NCBI RefSeq assembly: GCF_964030975.1
Contig: NZ_CAXIQH010000001.1
Coordinates: 1,860,001-1,924,000, forward strand
Length of the DNA stretch: 64,000 bases
Origin: Tisiphia sp964030975
GTDB lineage: Bacteria > Pseudomonadota > Alphaproteobacteria > Rickettsiales > Rickettsiaceae
Direction: 5' to 3'
Shown here piece by piece: positions 25,725 through 35,334 of this stretch (position 1 is its first letter; each line of letters begins with the position of its first letter). The position numbers were made by a program, and so were the translations under genes. The notes under the pieces were generated by a model. It made no database searches and had not been told where the DNA came from. It was given only the letters and a program-made list of their open reading frames with translations.

Positions 25725-27638
25725 TTACGTTAAATAGCGGGTATTCTGATCTTTCACAAGCTTTACTAGATTTTGTAAAGAAATAATTTCTTGTTGTTCA
25801 GATCCCAGTTGTCTTATAGTCACAGTATTATTTGCCATTTCTTGTTTACCAACAACAGCTATTATAGGTACTTTATCATTAGAAAAACAACGTATTTTAT
25901 AATTAATCTTTTCAGGTGAAATATCAATATCTGACCTTATGCCTTCACTAACCAATAATTTATGCACCTCAACTGCATAATCATTTAAATCGCTAGTGAT
26001 GGTGGCAATAGCTACTTGCACAGGAGCTAACCATAAAGGGAAGCGTCCTGCATATTCTTCAATTAATATTCCAATAAACCGTTCAAAAGAACCAAGAGCA
26101 GCCCTATGCAACATTACTGGTCTTTTTTTCTCACCGTTTGCTGCAATATAGTGAGCATCAAGACGCTCCGGCAGAACAAAATCAACTTGTAGAGTACCAC
26201 ATTGCCATTCTCTACCGATTGAATCTTTAAGGCAGAAATCTAGCTTTGGTCCATAAAATGCACCATCACCAGGATTTAGTATGTAAGAATAACCAGCTTC
26301 TTTTACAGCATTTTTTAGGGAATTTTCAGCTTTATCCCAAACTTCATCACTGCCAGCCCGCACCTTAGGGCGATCTGAGAATTTAATTTTAATATCAGAA
26401 AAACCAAAATCTTTATAAATCTCAGTTAAAAGGTTACAAAATTTTACTGTCTCACTGTTAATTTGTTCCTCAGTGCAGAAAATATGGGCATCATCTTGCT
26501 GAAAAGCCCTTACTCTCATCAAGCCATGCAGTGCACCAGATGCTTCATTTCTATGACATAAGCCAAATTCAGACATACGTAATGGTAAGTCTCGATAACT
26601 TTTGATACCCTGCTTAAAAATCTGCACATGACATGGGCAATTCATCGGTTTCATGGCTAGTGTTTTATCATCAGCAAGATTTAGAGCAAACATGTCTTCT
26701 CTAAATTTCTCCCAATGACCAGAAGCTTCCCATAAACTTTTATCAGCAAGTACAGGAGTTTTTACCTCAATATATCCCATTTTTCTGATTTTATTTCTGA
26801 TATATTGTTCAATAGTACGATATATACTCCAGCCCTTATCATGCCAAAATACCATACCTTGAGCTTCTTCCTGCAAGTGGAATAAATCAAGTTCCCGACC
26901 TAATTTCCTATGATCACGTTTCTCTGCCTCTTCAAGCATATAAAGATAATTGTCTAACTGCTCTTTTGTCGCCCAAGCTGTACCATAGATTCTTTGTAGC
27001 ATAGGATTTTTGCTATCACCTCGCCAATATGCACCTGCCACTTTCATTAATTTAAAATGTTTAATGAAGCCAGTTGATGGAGCATGTGGACCACGGCACA
27101 GATCAATAAAATTACCTTGCCGGTATAAGGTAATATCCTCACTTGCTGAAATTTCTGAAATTATCTCGGCTTTATAATGTTCACCAATTGATTTAAAGAA
27201 TTCTATGGCTTGATCACGGTTCCATACTTCTCTAGTAATTTTCTCATTTCTTTTAACAATCTCATGCATTTTTGCTTCTATCTTCAGCAAATCTTCCGAT
27301 GAAAAAGGTTGCTCCTTGGCAAAATCATAAAAAAAGCCATTTTCGATAGCTGGACCTATGGTCACTTGGACATTTGGAAATAATTCTTTAACTGCTTCCG
27401 CCGTTATATGAGCAGCATCATGACGTATTACCTCTAAGCATTCAGAATCTTTATAGGTTAAAATCCTCAAATTACAATCAGATTCTATAGGCAAACTTAA
27501 GTCCTTTAGCTCATTATTTACCTCAATAACCAAAGCATCTTTTGCTAGAGAAGTAGAGATTTGACTAGCTATCTCCAGCCCTGTAATATTTTTTGTAAAT
27601 TGCTTTTGCGATCCATCTGGAAAAGTAATATTAATCAT
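25725..27638 (-). CDS. thrS: Threonyl-tRNA synthetase
   Basis: A class II synthetase of 637 aa. The N-terminal TGS domain is at residues 1-60, followed by the editing domain with its HDAAHITAEAV zinc/water-binding motif. Class II motifs 1-3 follow, seen in MNCPCHVQIFK, FGLCHRNEASGALHGLMRVR and MLHRAALGSFERFIGILIEE, then the anticodon-binding domain (PLWLAPVQVAIATI). The length is normal. infC follows after a 241-bp gap filled by a repeat. Confidence 0.96.
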   Translation of the reverse strand: MINITFPDGSQKQFTKNITGLEIASQISTSLAKDALVIEVNNELKDLSLPIESDCNLRILTYKDSECLEVIRHDAAHITAEAVKELFPNVQVTIGPAIENGFFYDFAKEQPFSSEDLLKIEAKMHEIVKRNEKITREVWNRDQAIEFFKSIGEHYKAEIISEISASEDITLYRQGNFIDLCRGPHAPSTGFIKHFKLMKVAGAYWRGDSKNPMLQRIYGTAWATKEQLDNYLYMLEEAEKRDHRKLGRELDLFHLQEEAQGMVFWHDKGWSIYRTIEQYIRNKIRKMGYIEVKTPVLADKSLWEASGHWEKFREDMFALNLADDKTLAMKPMNCPCHVQIFKQGIKSYRDLPLRMSEFGLCHRNEASGALHGLMRVRAFQQDDAHIFCTEEQINSETVKFCNLLTEIYKDFGFSDIKIKFSDRPKVRAGSDEVWDKAENSLKNAVKEAGYSYILNPGDGAFYGPKLDFCLKDSIGREWQCGTLQVDFVLPERLDAHYIAANGEKKRPVMLHRAALGSFERFIGILIEEYAGRFPLWLAPVQVAIATITSDLNDYAVEVHKLLVSEGIRSDIDISPEKINYKIRCFSNDKVPIIAVVGKQEMANNTVTIRQLGSEQQEIISLQNLVKLVKDQNTRYLT

Positions 27639-27776
27639 TTTATCTTATCTAATTTCAACGCTCCTATATTATATTGTTAATAGTTTATATTCAACTTAAT
27701 TTTTAATAAGTTCCTCCAGGGCAGTTTAAAAATCGTAACTAATGATAGAAAGCATTAGGTTATAGAAACGAATGTC

Positions 27777-27915
27777 CGTCATCACGAGCCATGAAGTGGC
27801 GTGATGATCCAAATAAACAGCTTGATTTTTGTTGGTATAATTGCTGGATTGCCGCATCGCCTCTTTGCGGCTCCTCGTGATGACGAAGTAGTACTGCTCA
27901 GGTTAGTTAGTTATA
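27777..27915. repeat. Hairpin repeat with MITE-type right end
   Basis: CGTCATCACGAGCCATGAAG pairs with GGCTCCTCGTGATGACG. The right side continues into a TATAACTAACCTGAG end on the minus strand that overlaps the 3' end of the next gene. The rest of the 27639-27906 gap shows no gene. Confidence 0.65.
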
Positions 27916-28473
27916 TATTACACCCATCAAATCTGCTTCTTGACTTGCTGATATACTATCTATCAAAGATTCTTCACCATTACTATGGTTAGATACCCCT
28001 GAGTCTGACTGCAAGTTAGGTATAATATGAGAAATTACTATATCCGGATAATTACGACTAGTTTGTGGTATAGATAACAAAGAGTCGTAATTACTATCAT
28101 GGTCAGTTAACTGCAAGTTGACCATAGAAATATTTATGCTTTCCTGTTCATTATATTCCTGACGGTCAGATAAAGATTTCTCCGTAGAGTCAGTTTTGCT
28201 ATCGCCTACCTCCTGATAAAAGCATATCTTGTATAAACAACCAACAATAGCTACGACAACTACCAAAGCAGCCATTGACGCTCCTGTAGGTTGAGTCCAA
28301 GATAATACTTTTTCTTCCTCAGTTTGATTATTTACCGATACAACATTAGTGGTATCATTATAGGGGGTAGTAAAATATCCAAGCCCTTCTCCTATTGCTC
28401 CCACAATCCGTCCAATGATAGACAGCCCCCCCACAACTGTTGAGCTTACGTTTTTTGGTTTCATAAATATCAT
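27907..28473 (-). CDS. Unknown protein with one central membrane segment
   Basis: A 188-aa protein that I do not recognise. It has a Gly/Ile-rich N-terminus (VVGGLSIIGRIVGAIGEGLG), a strong transmembrane helix at about 65-83 (ASMAALVVVVAIVGCLY) and an acidic, Ser/Asn-rich low-complexity tail of about 100 residues. AAAGGCG lies about 7 bases before the first ATG. The final codons TAT AAC TAA come from a repeat end. The tail composition resembles rickettsial surface or secreted proteins, but no signal for export other than the helix is visible. Confidence 0.5.
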   Translation of the reverse strand: MIFMKPKNVSSTVVGGLSIIGRIVGAIGEGLGYFTTPYNDTTNVVSVNNQTEEEKVLSWTQPTGASMAALVVVVAIVGCLYKICFYQEVGDSKTDSTEKSLSDRQEYNEQESINISMVNLQLTDHDSNYDSLLSIPQTSRNYPDIVISHIIPNLQSDSGVSNHSNGEESLIDSISASQEADLMGVIYN

Positions 28474-28736
28474 TATTTTATCGCCTTTATTTATAGTTAA
28501 AGATTACTTTATAGCCTAAACAAAGGAAATGGCAACAAGACAATAAAGTATAGCTACTTAATAGGTATACTTGCAGCAAAACTGCATAACTCTATTAAAT
28601 TTTTTTGGTAGTATGAATTTATTTTATAAATTTGGGTTCCTACTATGCAAATATCACCGATTAGTAAAAAAACTGGTTGAAAAACTATCAGTTATACTAT
28701 AACATTTCAATTATTAAACGTAATGAATGAATCAAA

Positions 28737-30382
28737 ATGAAAAAGCCAAAAGTAGCGACCTTAAGTGCTGAGGAACGAGAAGAACTAATACAACATATTA
28801 AGGCAAGTTCATTAACAGGAGATGATCAGCAAGCGGTGATAGAACTTGTGAAATTTTGTAACGAACTAATAGACAAGCTAGCATCATCAAACATCAGTAT
28901 AAATAAGCTTAAGGAGATGATGATTGGTTTTAAGGCAGATAACAAAAAAAAGATAGTTCAGATTCATTAAAAGAACCACCGAGTGAATCTGATAATAAGA
29001 ATGGTGGTAATGAAGAAGAGTACGATGAGTCCAAGAAGAGAGATCGCAGTAATTGGCAAGGTAAATATGGATTTGATGATTATCAGGATGCAAATACCAG
29101 CTATTTAGCTCCTGAGAATTTTTGTAGTGGTGATAGCTGTCCTCACTGTGATAATGGTAAACTCTATAATAGTGAAGCTAGAAAATTGCTACAATTTACA
29201 GGTAATGCTCCAATTACAGTCAACAGATATGTAAAGAAAACGTTACGCTGTAATGCTTGCGATTATACAGTTATGAACAATAAGAATATCAACAAATGGA
29301 CAAATAGTAGCAAAAGTGCAATAGTGTTACAAAAGACCTACGGTACTCCCTTCTATCGTTTATCTAGGTTGCAAAGTTTAAGCGGGGTTCCTGTATCATA
29401 TAGCTCGTTGTGGCAACAATATTTAGATGTTTGGCAAGAAGGTGGTGGAGCTGAAATTTACAGGGTATTATTGGAAATGGCTGCCGAATGTAGCTCACTG
29501 AATCTTGATGATACTAGAGCTAGAATTTTAGAAATTACTGTAGCCAATAAAAAATTACGTACTCAAAATAAGAAAGGACGCAGCTGTTATACCACTACTA
29601 TATGTGCTAAGACTGCCAATAATGAGGTGATAGTTTTATATTTTACCGGTAATAAGCATGGCGGGGAAAATATTGGTAACGTACTAAAGAATCGTAAGAA
29701 TAGGACTGATTCTATTCATTTAATGACTGATGCAAGTAACAATAATAACCCAGTATTATCAGAAGCAGATAAAGAATTACTAGCAATAATAATTATGATC
29801 AACTGTTTATCACATGGACAGAGGAAATTTACAGATAATGAACCATACTATCCTGAAGAATGCGGATATTTTCTCAAACAAACTGGTGGGATTTACCATA
29901 ATGAACATCAATGTAAAGAGATGAGCCTTGAGGAAAAGCTGAAGTACCATCAGGAACATAGCAGTAAATATATAGAAAACATATATAACAAAATAGACGA
30001 ATTATTTAACGACAAGAAAGTTGAGCCTAATAGTAGGTTTGGGCAAGCTATGAAATATTGGTTAAATAATAAAGAAGGTTTGACGCAATTTTTGAAAATT
30101 CCAGTTAGCAGTCTTGATAATAATTGGGCTGAGAGGTCACTACGTACCATTATTTTACAAAGGAAGAATTCATTATTCTTTAAAACAATCAATAGTGCTG
30201 AGATACATAGTGGTCTGTATAGTATAGTAAAGACTTGTAGTGAGAACGGGATCAATGCATTTAAATATTTAAATTGGCTGCAAGAGCAGAGTAGCAAAGC
30301 AAAGAAGCATCCTACGAATTATACACCTTTTGCCTATGCAAGATATATAAATAATACGGAATTAATCGAGACGGCAGCTTAA
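28737..30382 (+). CDS. tnpC: IS66 transposase TnpC with -1 frameshift signal
   Basis: Protein identical to the copy at 17221, including the split. The slippery site is at 28946-28952, the upstream frame ends at 28970 and the downstream frame ends at 30382. The catalytic motifs are intact. Confidence 0.85.
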
Positions 30383-30732
30383 ATGACAGGAAGCCAATCA
30401 TTGGAGAGTTTGGCAGAACTAGGATCGCCATTATGAATAAGAATGTGTAAGGTTCTATAACAAATCTGATAAGATGAATTATCAGATGGGGAAAGTTTTG
30501 CCGTAAATTTACCTTTGGATAGGCGTTTAGAGCATAACCAAAAGCCTTGACCGTCAAAGGACAAAATTTTAATGGCAGTTCTGTTTTTATTATAGAATAA
30601 AAACAAGGAACCATTAAGAGGGTTGGAAGAAAGTTTTTGTCTGCAAACAGCTATTAAACCATCGATACCCTTACGAAAGTCGATGGCAATAGTGGCAACA
30701 AAAATAACTGACTGAGGGGTTAGTTGCAGCAT
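30379..30732 (-). CDS. tnpB: IS66 accessory protein TnpB
   Basis: A 117-aa protein, unchanged from the other copies; convergent 4-bp overlap with tnpC. Confidence 0.9.
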   Translation of the reverse strand: MLQLTPQSVIFVATIAIDFRKGIDGLIAVCRQKLSSNPLNGSLFLFYNKNRTAIKILSFDGQGFWLCSKRLSKGKFTAKLSPSDNSSYQICYRTLHILIHNGDPSSAKLSNDWLPVI

Positions 30733-31145
30733 AGAAATGTTTGAATTATGGTTTTTAGCTCTAGTGTTTGAATAATAAGCTTGGTACCATTTGGCTTAAT
30801 AATGTGGCAAGTGTAGTAATTTTGTTTGGGAGTAGCCACAGGATCAGTATCTATAGAATTTACTAGTTGAAATGGGAGAAAATTAATATCGTGTTGTAGA
30901 ACTTTATTTGAAGTTGAGGTAGGAGAAGTTTTGAGGGAAGGTTGATGGGCTTGTTGAATTGAACTAATTATTGTTTTATTAATATTGAGATGTTTGGCTA
31001 TATCTTTGCAAGAATAGTGATGGAGTAGCTGGCGAACTAATTCCTTTAGATGGTTTGGTATGGGATCAAACTTGTTAGTTTTAGTTTGACGCCAGGCTTT
31101 AAATTGCTGAGCTACTTGCTCAACAGTAATTGATGGTATTTGCAT
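30720..31145 (-). CDS. tnpA: IS66 accessory protein TnpA-like
   Basis: A 141-aa helix-turn-helix protein identical to that of copy 1. Its upstream region, the IS66 right end, is uninterrupted here, unlike in transposon A. Confidence 0.75.
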   Translation of the reverse strand: MQIPSITVEQVAQQFKAWRQTKTNKFDPIPNHLKELVRQLLHHYSCKDIAKHLNINKTIISSIQQAHQPSLKTSPTSTSNKVLQHDINFLPFQLVNSIDTDPVATPKQNYYTCHIIKPNGTKLIIQTLELKTIIQTFLCCN

Positions 31146-31226
31146 AGTAGGAACCCAAATGTATAAAATAAATTTTATACTAACAAAAAAATTAGATAGA
31201 GTTATGCAGTTTTGCTGCAAGTATAC

Positions 31227-31558
31227 CTAGCTTCTGATATCTCAGCATCTTTCTGCAAATATTCCCAACCACAAAAATATTGCCAATATACGTTCTCTCT
31301 CAGCTCTTCTTCAGCTGCAGCATCTGACAGGTTATACATCGCTTGCAGCATAGTTACTCCAAGTAATAACCTGTGACATCTGCGATTCCTACCAAATTTC
31401 TTGATATTAACATTTGTCAATAACCATTCCTCTAAAACAGTCCAATTTATTAACGATCTTAATTTATATAACTTGTTATTAGGGTTTAATTCTTCGGTCA
31501 ATTTATAACCAAAAAGCTGTCCTTGTTTTTGGGATTTTATTATATCTTCTATCGGCAT
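31227..31558 (-). pseudogene. 5' fragment of IS5-like transposase, shorter
   Basis: Only about 110 codons of the transposase remain, fused to the IS66 tip (ARYTCSKTA). All catalytic residues are missing. The break point differs from the fragment at 21055, so the two deletions are independent. Confidence 0.9.
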
Positions 31559-31676
31559 AATTCATACAATCCATAAGGTTTCTGCCAATATTATAGCATT
31601 TTCTTATGGATTATCTAGATATTTTTACCCGCTAACCATATTATATATTATCCTTCTAGACTTTTGACGGGGAGAC

Positions 31677-31938
31677 TATCTATAGAATTTACTAGTTGAA
31701 ATGGAAGGAAATTAATATCTTGTTGCAGTTTTGCTGCAAGTATACGTTGAATTGAACTAATTATTGTTTTATTAATATTGAGATGTTTGGCTATATCTTT
31801 GCAAGAATAGTGATGGAGTAGCTGGCGAACTAATTCCTTTAGATGGTTTGGTATGGGATCAAACTTGTTAGTTTTAGTTTGACGCCAGGCTTTAAATTGC
31901 TGAGCTACTTGCTCAATAGTAATTGATGGTATTTGCAT
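31677..31938 (-). pseudogene. Truncated IS66 tnpA with internal IS66 tip
   Basis: Identical in protein to the fragment at 21978-22239. The internal tip ends at 31745. Confidence 0.85.
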
Positions 31939-32034
31939 AGTAGGAACCCAAATTTATAAAATAAATTTTATACTAACAAAAAAATTAGATAGAGTTATGC
32001 AGTTTTGCTGCAAGTATACCTTAATAGCTACCTA

Positions 32035-32331
32035 GGCTCTGCGAAGGTTTCTAATTGGTCTATATTTTGAGCTATTTTTTAGTGAGAATAAATAGGATTT
32101 TTGAAGGAATAGTGTACCTATAGTGAAACCTATTGAATTAGGTGATACAAACTTTGTGTCATACCTGCGAAAGCAGGTATCTAGATTCCCGCCTTCGCGG
32201 GAATGACAACTTACAATCGTTATGTTCTTTATCACCTAATCCTATGAGCATAACTATATTTCAAGAAAATCATGTCTATTCGTAGCACAAAAGAGCCAAA
32301 ATTAGGTCACTTTAGATACCTTCACAGAGCC
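32035..32331. repeat. 297-bp element with GGCTCTG ends, carrying the 140-bp MITE
   Basis: Ends GGCTCTGCGAAGGTTTCTAA and, inverted, GGCTCTGTGAAGGTATCTAA. Copy B of the 140-bp MITE (32119-32258) lies inside. A single related end occurs near 56355 and another near 36780. No gene is inside. Its right end stops 2 bp short of the RSH gene's stop codon. Confidence 0.7.
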
Positions 32332-32333
32332 TA

Positions 32334-32957
32334 CTATCCTAATGATTGTTTGCGTATTTCTTGCAAGTTATCTTGACAATTATGCCAAAGGTTTTTGACT
32401 TCTTGTTCGTAAGCAACCAACTCAAGCATAGTCCAATTAAACTGCTCAAAAAGCTTATATGCATTATTTAGGCTTCTACAAATAGAATCTACATTAAATA
32501 ATTTTGTAGCAAATAATTCTTCTATTCCTGCTTCTTGTGCTTTTTTATATTCATCATGACTAGCGGTACCAAATTCTGCTATATCATGCATCTGATTGGT
32601 TCGTATCTGTATCTCCACATTACGACTGGGTGTACCAATGGCAGCCACGATATGCAGAGAACTATAACCATTATGCTTAGGACTAATAATATAGTCTTTA
32701 TATTTCTCAAAGTTGCTAGGGTATAGATCATTGATAATATCCAATATTTTGTAACAATCTTCTTGCCTATTAACTATAATTCTAAAAGCCACTAGGTCAG
32801 TTAATTGATGAAAATCAATATTCTTTCTTATCAGCTTCTTTAAGGTAGAAGTAGGGTCTTTTAATCTGTATGATATCTTCTCTATTATAGAACCATTATG
32901 CAGACTAGTGCCAATAGCATTGGCAATCTTGTGGAAGTCATATAACATAAAATTCAT
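32334..32957 (-). CDS. Small RelA/SpoT-type (p)ppGpp synthetase domain protein, paralogue
   Basis: A 207-aa stand-alone alarmone synthetase domain, clearly related to the one at 4767-5417. Motifs: RLKDPTSTLKK, LTDLVAFRIIV, HNGYSSLHIV (Ser replaces the usual Arg of GYRSLH) and EIQIRTNQMHDIAEFGTASH. No hydrolase domain. The R-to-S change lies next to a residue important for substrate binding in the family, so activity may be reduced. It is the last gene of a run on the minus strand after the sensor-kinase-like and NB-ARC genes, with a 124-bp gap to the latter. Confidence 0.8.
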   Translation of the reverse strand: MNFMLYDFHKIANAIGTSLHNGSIIEKISYRLKDPTSTLKKLIRKNIDFHQLTDLVAFRIIVNRQEDCYKILDIINDLYPSNFEKYKDYIISPKHNGYSSLHIVAAIGTPSRNVEIQIRTNQMHDIAEFGTASHDEYKKAQEAGIEELFATKLFNVDSICRSLNNAYKLFEQFNWTMLELVAYEQEVKNLWHNCQDNLQEIRKQSLG

Positions 32958-33081
32958 ATTACTCTATTATAATATTTTATGGATATTAATAAAAACTACT
33001 ACTTCCTGTCAATGACTAAATTATTAAGTTATAAATAAGAGCTTTTAATGATATAATTTATTATCGGATTAGCTATAGATC

Positions 33082-35334
33082 TTAATTTTTCTTTGTCCAT
33101 AAATCCATGTCATATTGTTTACAATATTCAACCATGGCGACAGTATTAAGGTGATGTATGCCGAACTCTTTAACTTGAGGCTTACCAAAGAATTTATAAT
33201 TATATATATCTTTTGCTTTACATGCAGCCTTAGCTCCCTGACTATATAAGTAACTAACTTGTGCAATATTTTGACGATTATCTTTATATAAATGATAATA
33301 TATAGCATAAGCTTTTTTATAAGATGCTATTGCTTCTTTAACATTATCTTGAGCAAACAAAATCTCACCTTGTACTACATAACTAGCTGCTAGATCTGGA
33401 TTTTCATAATAATTTGTATCCACAATATCTCTACTCTTTGCTAAATACATGACTATAGCTTTATTAATGTGATCTAGACATTTATCCATCTTACCCTGCC
33501 CCAATTCACTTCTTGCCAATTGCGTGTAAATTCTTGCCACTTGCTTGGAAGTATAAGTGACACCTTCAATTTGCAAATGATGCATGTCACATAATTGTTT
33601 AATTTGAACATAGGATTCTTGATATCTGCCAAGATAGTTTAATATTGCCGCCCTAAGTAGATAAGGTGCAGTAAGATATCTATTATTAGTGCATAATCCG
33701 TTTTTTGTAAGTACCTCAATATTTTTATCGATGTAAGATAAAGCCTCATTATATCTTCCTTGGATAAAAAATAAGCTTGCCTTTAAAGAATATATTAAAA
33801 ATACATCAGATGTTTGTACTCCTTGTTTAAATAACTCTTGCATTTTTCCAAGGAGTTCTTCGGTAATTTTTATATTGCCTAAAGATGCTTGAGATTGAGA
33901 TAGTTGTGAGTTAAAATTAAATTTTAAGGCAGCACAATCATTAAGATCATCTAAAATTTTCAATGATTTAGTAAGATAGGAAATAGCTACTTCAAAATTT
34001 GCTAATGACATTCTATTATATGCTCCTATTACTCCCAAATATCTAGCGTAATGATATTTTTGATGTTCGGACATTTTCCAAAGCTTAAAGTTACCTTCCT
34101 CATTTTTTTGTTGGAACCAATCCATCATTTCTTTTGCTTTACATATATTTTTATCATTTATACATAAAGAAAACAAATCAGCTCTTAAATTAAGCATTGC
34201 ATATATGCCAATATTATATTTTTCAGAATTTTTGAAAATAATCTCCAAATTTTCACGTATAGTCTTTGATGCTCTCCATAAATGTATCGACAGCACCGAA
34301 TTTTTAGGTTTAGGTAGTTTTAAAATAATATCTTCTAAATACACTTTATTGTCTTTATCTCCATTTAGCTCCATTATTTTATTAGCAATAATATCATGCA
34401 TTTCAAAAATAGGATTATCTTGGTTAGGATCAATATTGCTAATCAGTATGAACTTAGATAATTGGTATATATCATCATCTAGAGTATCTTTATTATCAGT
34501 AATAACACTAAGTAATTGTTTCGAGAAATTCTGATTATTTAGTAAAGCTATTTTATTAAGTAATTTTACCGCACTAGGATTTAATTCCTTTATAACCATA
34601 TTAATATTTGTTGTTATTTTATCAACTGAGTGATAAACTTTATTCTTATATTCTTCTCTATCTAAGCCCTTGATCTTATTCAATAATTGAGTACCTTGAA
34701 CTATCAATATAGGGTAACCATTGGATGCTTTTATCAAAAATTCAATATCATTTTTGTCTTTATTCTCTAATAAATTATTAGCTAAAGCAGTGGTAGTATC
34801 TTTATCAAATAAAATCATTTCTACAGTGTTAGGTAACCTCTCTCTATCTTGCGAACAAAATATTATATTTCCATTATTCTCCCAATCAATAAAATCTTGA
34901 ATTTTTTTATTCTCATTAATTTTTAGGTTATCAAATATTAATAACCACTTATTATTATGAGTTAAATATGATATTACTTCTTTCTTTGCTAAATTAGCCT
35001 TTTCAGATATGTTAGCATTTTTGATACTATTAAGCTGTTTGGCTAACTTGACAAATTCATCATTAAGCTCAAGATTACAATCAAAAAACCAAATAATATC
35101 GTAATCAGCCTTATTATTATAAGCATACATTCTAACAAATTGCGTTTTGCCAATACCGCTAGTACCTACTATACTTGCTTGTCTATATTTACTTAATCTA
35201 TTATTGAGTATTTTAAGATGTTTTTCATGATTTACAAAATAGCTAACTGGTGTAATCATATTAGATATTTGCTCCTGGGCAAATGAATCATTGACCATAA
35301 TTAACATCATAAGTAACAAAAAATATTTATTCAT
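33082..35334 (-). CDS. NB-ARC/TPR STAND ATPase with a predicted signal peptide
   Basis: A 750-aa protein. Residues 1-19 form a Sec-type signal peptide (LLLMMLIMVNDSFA, then QEQ). An NB-ARC-like ATPase follows: Walker A GTSGIGKT (57-64), Walker B LLIFD (131-135), a sensor strand IIFCSQDRERLP (157-168), GYPI (206-209, in place of GLPL) and an MHD motif in FEMHD (312-314). The C-terminal half, about 380-720, is helical with tetratricopeptide-like repeats (IYTQLARSELGQGKMDKCLD, AASYVVQGEILFAQDNVKEA). STAND proteins are signalling switches that oligomerise on ATP binding and normally act in the cytosol. The start overlaps the stop of the upstream kinase-like gene (ATGA), so translation is likely coupled. 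It may be a secreted effector; no function is proven. Confidence 0.75.
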   Translation of the reverse strand: MNKYFLLLMMLIMVNDSFAQEQISNMITPVSYFVNHEKHLKILNNRLSKYRQASIVGTSGIGKTQFVRMYAYNNKADYDIIWFFDCNLELNDEFVKLAKQLNSIKNANISEKANLAKKEVISYLTHNNKWLLIFDNLKINENKKIQDFIDWENNGNIIFCSQDRERLPNTVEMILFDKDTTTALANNLLENKDKNDIEFLIKASNGYPILIVQGTQLLNKIKGLDREEYKNKVYHSVDKITTNINMVIKELNPSAVKLLNKIALLNNQNFSKQLLSVITDNKDTLDDDIYQLSKFILISNIDPNQDNPIFEMHDIIANKIMELNGDKDNKVYLEDIILKLPKPKNSVLSIHLWRASKTIRENLEIIFKNSEKYNIGIYAMLNLRADLFSLCINDKNICKAKEMMDWFQQKNEEGNFKLWKMSEHQKYHYARYLGVIGAYNRMSLANFEVAISYLTKSLKILDDLNDCAALKFNFNSQLSQSQASLGNIKITEELLGKMQELFKQGVQTSDVFLIYSLKASLFFIQGRYNEALSYIDKNIEVLTKNGLCTNNRYLTAPYLLRAAILNYLGRYQESYVQIKQLCDMHHLQIEGVTYTSKQVARIYTQLARSELGQGKMDKCLDHINKAIVMYLAKSRDIVDTNYYENPDLAASYVVQGEILFAQDNVKEAIASYKKAYAIYYHLYKDNRQNIAQVSYLYSQGAKAACKAKDIYNYKFFGKPQVKEFGIHHLNTVAMVEYCKQYDMDLWTKKN

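Larger units (their letters stand above)
28565..32019. mobile_element. Composite IS66 transposon B
   Basis: Outer GTATAC tips with the 8-bp duplication CTTAATAG at 28557-28564 and 32020-32027. It holds a complete IS66 (28565-31226), a shorter 5' piece of the IS5-like element (31227-31676) and the same truncated tnpA plus right end as transposon A. It lacks the IS256. The shared right-hand part but different inner junctions show that A and B derive from one parent that underwent separate deletions. Confidence 0.88.
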
